A stretch of DNA of 64,000 nucleotides from Clostridium magnum DSM 2767 (GTDB lineage Bacteria; Bacillota; Clostridia; Clostridiales; Clostridiaceae): positions 1,233,135 through 1,297,134 of the forward strand of contig NZ_LWAE01000002.1 in assembly GCF_001623875.1 (NCBI RefSeq), read 5' to 3'. The position numbers and the translations under genes are program-made. How positions within the stretch are numbered: position 1 is the first letter of the stretch; each line of letters begins with the position of its first letter. This document shows positions 61,639-64,000 of this stretch, in pieces. The notes under the pieces are model-generated. The model did not search any database and was not told the origin of the DNA. It saw nothing but the letters and a program-made list of their open reading frames with translations.

Positions 61639-61860
61639 TTATTCTATTTTCAAGGTATTGAAGTTGTATTTAGTGTTAGGATAAAAACCCTTGCATTTTA
61701 CTGTAGCGGTATTAATCCCATCTGCCAGTACAACCTCATCCTCAAATCTCCCTATTACTTTTATCCCTAGATAACCTAGAGCCTCTGGAATAGAGTTATT
61801 GAGGTTTAAAGCATGTCCTAGTTTTAACTGATACATCAGTTCAGCTAGATAAGAGTTCAA
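61639..61860 (-). CDS. small hypothetical protein (73 aa), N-terminus possibly frameshifted
   Basis: A TTG start at 61860 follows AAGGAAAGAG. The frame stays open upstream for about 34 more codons (KKSEEAISTLKFLEEIALRK) to near 61966. There a degenerate motif, GGATCTGAGCCAATG, places an ATG (61964) one base out of frame. A one-base indel would give a protein of about 108 residues. The downstream part contains EALGYLGIKVIGRFEDEVVL. Function unknown. Confidence 0.5.
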   Translation of the reverse strand: MNSYLAELMYQLKLGHALNLNNSIPEALGYLGIKVIGRFEDEVVLADGINTATVKCKGFYPNTKYNFNTLKIE

Positions 61861-62028
61861 CTCTTTCCTTAAAGCAATTTCTTCAAGAAATTTTAGAGTT
61901 GATATTGCCTCTTCAGACTTTTTTACTGTTGTTTCAACCTTTCTTTTAGTAATAAAGTGACCATTGGCTCAGATCCTTTCTTTTGTTATTTTGCTTTACC
62001 TTTTCTACAAGTTGATAATTTATTAGTG

Positions 62029-62412
62029 CTATTCTACAGAATATTCTTTAGCCATATATGTTGTACCTAAGATGTTTTCAGCTTTTTTATAGTGTCTAAA
62101 TAAAGAATCATAAATAGATTTATCTTTAAAATAGCAGCTATAAAACTTTAAAGTTCTTACTGAGTTATCCCATTCTGCAAATAATGTTAAGTTGTCAGCG
62201 TCTTCTAACTGTTCCATACCTTCTTCTGTTTCATAAAGCTTTATAATTTCTTTGCAACTTAGTATCTTGTTATCTATAGTGCAAAACATGATACAATCAC
62301 CAGAAATTAAAAACCCTATTCCGCTAACATCAACACACACTCGATAGTTTCCACCACTTGTAGAGCAAGCAAATTCAAACTTCTGTTGCAATTCACCTAA
62401 CAAATTTCTCAT
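62029..62412 (-). CDS. hypothetical protein (127 aa)
   Basis: The protein begins MRNLLGELQQKFEFACSTSG and contains YRVCVDVSGIGFLISGDCIM; mixed alpha/beta with several Cys. It is the first gene behind leader C. Ribosome site AGGAGGATTTAGAAA resembles the repeated motif. The operon probably continued into the 56783-50988 genes before tnpABC arrived. Function unknown. Confidence 0.65.
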   Translation of the reverse strand: MRNLLGELQQKFEFACSTSGGNYRVCVDVSGIGFLISGDCIMFCTIDNKILSCKEIIKLYETEEGMEQLEDADNLTLFAEWDNSVRTLKFYSCYFKDKSIYDSLFRHYKKAENILGTTYMAKEYSVE

Positions 62413-62445
62413 TTTCTAAATCCTCCTACTGTTTTTTTCCAAAAC

Positions 62446-62612
62446 AAAAAAACTTTAGGAAAACAGATAGTCATTTGACTAAATCCTAAAGTATTTGCTC
62501 AAAAATTATTTAATTTGTAAAAAATCCTTCTAGGTAAATAGATACCTAAAATTTTGTGTAAAAATATATTTTGTTATGATATTATTATACTATTTTTTGT
62601 TGTGAAGTGCAA
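62446..62612 (-). promoter_or_regulatory. leader C: promoter plus attenuator-like terminator
   Basis: The promoter is TTGCAC (62607-62612), 17 bp, TATAAT (62584-62589). The terminator (62446-62491) pairs CTTTAGG with CCTAAAG and AGTCA with TGACT, then seven T. The inner stem bases differ from leaders A and B (ACACA/TGTGT) while pairing is kept. The remaining 62613-62835 holds no gene. Confidence 0.78.
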
Positions 62613-62835
62613 CCTATACGATTAGTTATTTAATTATATAAATTGAATACATGCCTTTCTTTATTAAACCATATTTAATTAACTAAATAATGTTCTATTC
62701 TCGCTATTACCGCATATAATAATAGGTTAGAGCTGATTCTACAGGGATTAAAAAAGTTATATTACTACTTTTTTTATAAAGCTTTTGTACACATTAAATC
62801 AAATTTTGCATATATTTATAATGTAGTAGAAAATT

Positions 62836-62865
62836 GTGACAGGATAACATGAAAAATGGTATAAT
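62836..62865 (+). promoter_or_regulatory. promoter of the structured RNA
   Basis: GTGACA (62836-62841), 18 bp, TATAAT (62860-62865), about 15 bp before the first hairpin of the RNA at 62880. Confidence 0.6.
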
Positions 62866-62879
62866 TAATATGTATGGAC

Positions 62880-63446
62880 TATGTTGTTAGTTGAAACATA
62901 AAAGCGAGGTACATACTAGTAAATTAGCTAGATCAGGTTTGATATGCATGTCCTCTTAATACCAATTTATTGTCCTGTCCATAAAACATGGTGAAAACAC
63001 CTTAATGGGTGTGGAAGCCTAGAAGGAAGCAGGTAAGCCAGTACAAAGGATAACAAATTGGGAATCGGAGGAGATAAAGTGCAGAAAAGCAAAAAAGATA
63101 GTTTAAATAAATTTTTCATTGCTATGACTGTTATAGCATTCATCTGGGCAGTCGTGGAAATCGTAAGATTTGGGATTTTATCTCAATCAGCTCTATCGTC
63201 TAACGAAAAGAGCTTCAATTATGAAACTAAATTCAATGTGAACGTAAAAACAGGAGAGATAGGAACATCTACGAGAATTTCAACAAATCCTTCTGATAAT
63301 GGTTCAAATTCGTCGGCATCACAGGTAGGCACTAAAGTAAGGACGGATAATACACAAAAAAATAAGAATGATGGAGTGGCCTCGCAAACTTCTCCATCAA
63401 ACCCTACAAACTAACTAAAGCTGGCATACACTACCTGCTTCCTTCT
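62880..63446 (+). ncRNA. candidate large structured RNA with an embedded gene
   Basis: The 5' 165 nt fold compactly. There is a hairpin TATGTT/AACATA (62880-62900). A GAGG-ACAT/ATGT-CCTC stem (62906-62955) encloses two hairpins (CTAG/CTAG and ATCA/TGAT). CCAT/ATGG (62979-62991) and ACACC/GGTGT (62997-63012) follow. Then AGAAGGAAGCAGGTA (63021-63035) is perfectly complementary to TACCTGCTTCCTTCT (63432-63446), and GCCAG (63037-63041) to CTGGC (63421-63425). The gene at 63079-63414 sits inside this closing stem. No known family recognised. Confidence 0.55.
63079..63414 (+). CDS. small membrane protein inside the structured RNA
   Basis: GTG 63079 follows GGAGGAGATAAA; 111 residues. One transmembrane helix (FFIAMTVIAFIWAVVEIVRF) is followed by a Ser/Asn/Thr-rich external tail without Cys. 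The tail looks disordered. A long-range 15-bp RNA stem flanks the gene, so translation could depend on the fold. Function unknown. Confidence 0.62.
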   Translation: MQKSKKDSLNKFFIAMTVIAFIWAVVEIVRFGILSQSALSSNEKSFNYETKFNVNVKTGEIGTSTRISTNPSDNGSNSSASQVGTKVRTDNTQKNKNDGVASQTSPSNPTN

Positions 63447-63548
63447 ATCTATTTTTATTATAACATATTTATAAAAAAAAACATTTGGATTTCCATATAA
63501 GTTAAAATGATGAGTAATTAATTTAAATATAATAACATGGAGGATTTT

Positions 63549-63656
63549 ATGCAGATACCTATTATAGCAGGAATAGGCATTATAGCTATGGCTGTAGTTG
63601 TCGTTGTTGCTATCAAACTAATCTCAAAATCAGAACATAATCAAGACGAAGACTAA
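63549..63656 (+). CDS. single-helix membrane peptide (35 aa)
   Basis: ATG 63549 follows ACATGGAGGATTTT. The product MQIPIIAGIGIIAMAVVVVV then AIKLISKSEHNQDED is one helix with a short acidic tail. The strong ribosome site supports expression. It resembles the 37-residue peptide at 30917-31030 in layout only. Confidence 0.55.
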   Translation: MQIPIIAGIGIIAMAVVVVVAIKLISKSEHNQDED

Positions 63657-63756
63657 AAGTATATATAAAGGTGGATTAAAACTTTCTTTGATTAAGAGGA
63701 AGAATATGGTATAATTTTCATTAAAATTAACTTTTTATGCACTAGGGGGTGTTTTA

Positions 63757-63891
63757 ATGAAGGTTGCAAAATATCTGCAATTTCAAGGGGAAGAAATTAA
63801 TATAGAAAGCTTAGAGAAGAAAATAAAAGCTATCTGGAAAGATGCTGGCAAGCTCCAGAAAGATATAAAAACATTAAAAAATTTATATTAA
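63757..63891 (+). CDS. DUF6465-like small protein (44 aa)
   Basis: ATG 63757 follows TAGGGGGTGTTTTA. The product MKVAKYLQFQGEEINIESLE then KKIKAIWKDAGKLQKDIKTLKNLY has the pattern of a short clostridial family (Y[L/I]Q[F/Y]xGxE at the start and a Lys-rich helix) that I associate with DUF6465. Function unknown. Confidence 0.55.
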   Translation: MKVAKYLQFQGEEINIESLEKKIKAIWKDAGKLQKDIKTLKNLY

Positions 63892-63961
63892 ACCAGAAGA
63901 AAGTACATGCTATTATGTTATCAATGATAGTGAAAAGGGTAATTTCTCTATGAATTAAACT

Positions 63962-64000
63962 TAATGGTATATCCTATGTAGAGAATAGGATATACCATTA
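63962..64000. terminator. perfect 16-bp hairpin at the window edge
   Basis: TAATGGTATATCCTAT (63962-63977) and ATAGGATATACCATTA (63985-64000) pair around GTAGAGA. It is probably a terminator after the 63757 gene; any T run is outside the window. Confidence 0.5.

Noticed and set aside
63015..63045. AGAAGGAAGCAGG, reminiscent of the SRP RNA apical loop
   Set aside because: The conserved GGTCAGGTCCGGAAGG context is missing and the stretch pairs perfectly with a distant sequence instead.

Overview
The window is low-GC Gram-positive DNA with AGGAGG-type ribosome sites, clostridial small-protein families (SHOCT, CotF-like, DUF421, DUF1540), a cysteine T-box and ferredoxin-rich anaerobic redox genes. 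It fits a Clostridium sensu stricto chromosome carrying a large integrated accessory region. I cannot name a species.

Core-like part, about 1-28,000. It holds a partial OmpR regulator; a SHOCT peptide; a secreted NlpC/P60 hydrolase; a Cys-rich Csp-like copper protein; two CotF-like and two DUF421 proteins; a complete fixABCX operon (electron-bifurcating ETF complex); an HMA/TauE/cupredoxin copper protein; an amino-acid ABC transporter with a frameshifted permease; an IS110-family element; a cysteine T-box attached to a decapitated PLP-enzyme remnant; an OmpR/HK two-component system; and a run of UbiA/MenA-like prenyltransferase, CPBP protease, MenG/UbiE-like methyltransferase, polyprenyl diphosphate synthase, DoxX, FixH/YtkA-like, FixG/NapH-like and NapH+FMN-binding proteins. 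Ten promoters here share one geometry: two CTTCATA/CTACATA-type heptamers 11 bp apart, then 9 bp, then a TATAAT-like -10. One lies in front of the two-component system itself. The copper genes, fixABCX and the quinone-tail genes therefore look like one regulon, plausibly a membrane-quinone electron-transfer and envelope module controlled by this system.

Accessory part I, about 28,300-45,700. It holds a coiled-coil KfrA-like protein, GtrA and TraX membrane proteins, a second NlpC/P60 hydrolase, a soluble chemotaxis receptor, lipoproteins, topoisomerase III, zinc-ribbon and small membrane proteins, an XRE regulator and a frameshifted M23 peptidase. It also holds structured noncoding stretches, including a 300-bp element with long terminal inverted repeats and a leader with interlocking stems. 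No relaxase, coupling protein or VirB4 is visible, so the element type stays open.

Accessory part II, about 45,800-64,000. Mostly unrecognised genes run on the minus strand in compact operons. Three operons start with the same kind of leader: a TTGCAC/T-17-TATAAT promoter followed by an intrinsic terminator before the first gene. A short motif, GGATTTNNGCAAAT on the coding strand, recurs about twenty times in front of these genes, sometimes overlapping the start codon. The operons encode a C5 DNA methyltransferase with a long N-terminal extension and two large proteins ending in beta-clamp-like QMTLF/QMMF tails. A Tn554-type tnpABC module lacking the motif appears inserted among them. At the right end a promoter drives a strongly structured RNA that embeds a small membrane-protein gene and is closed by a perfect 15-bp long-range stem.
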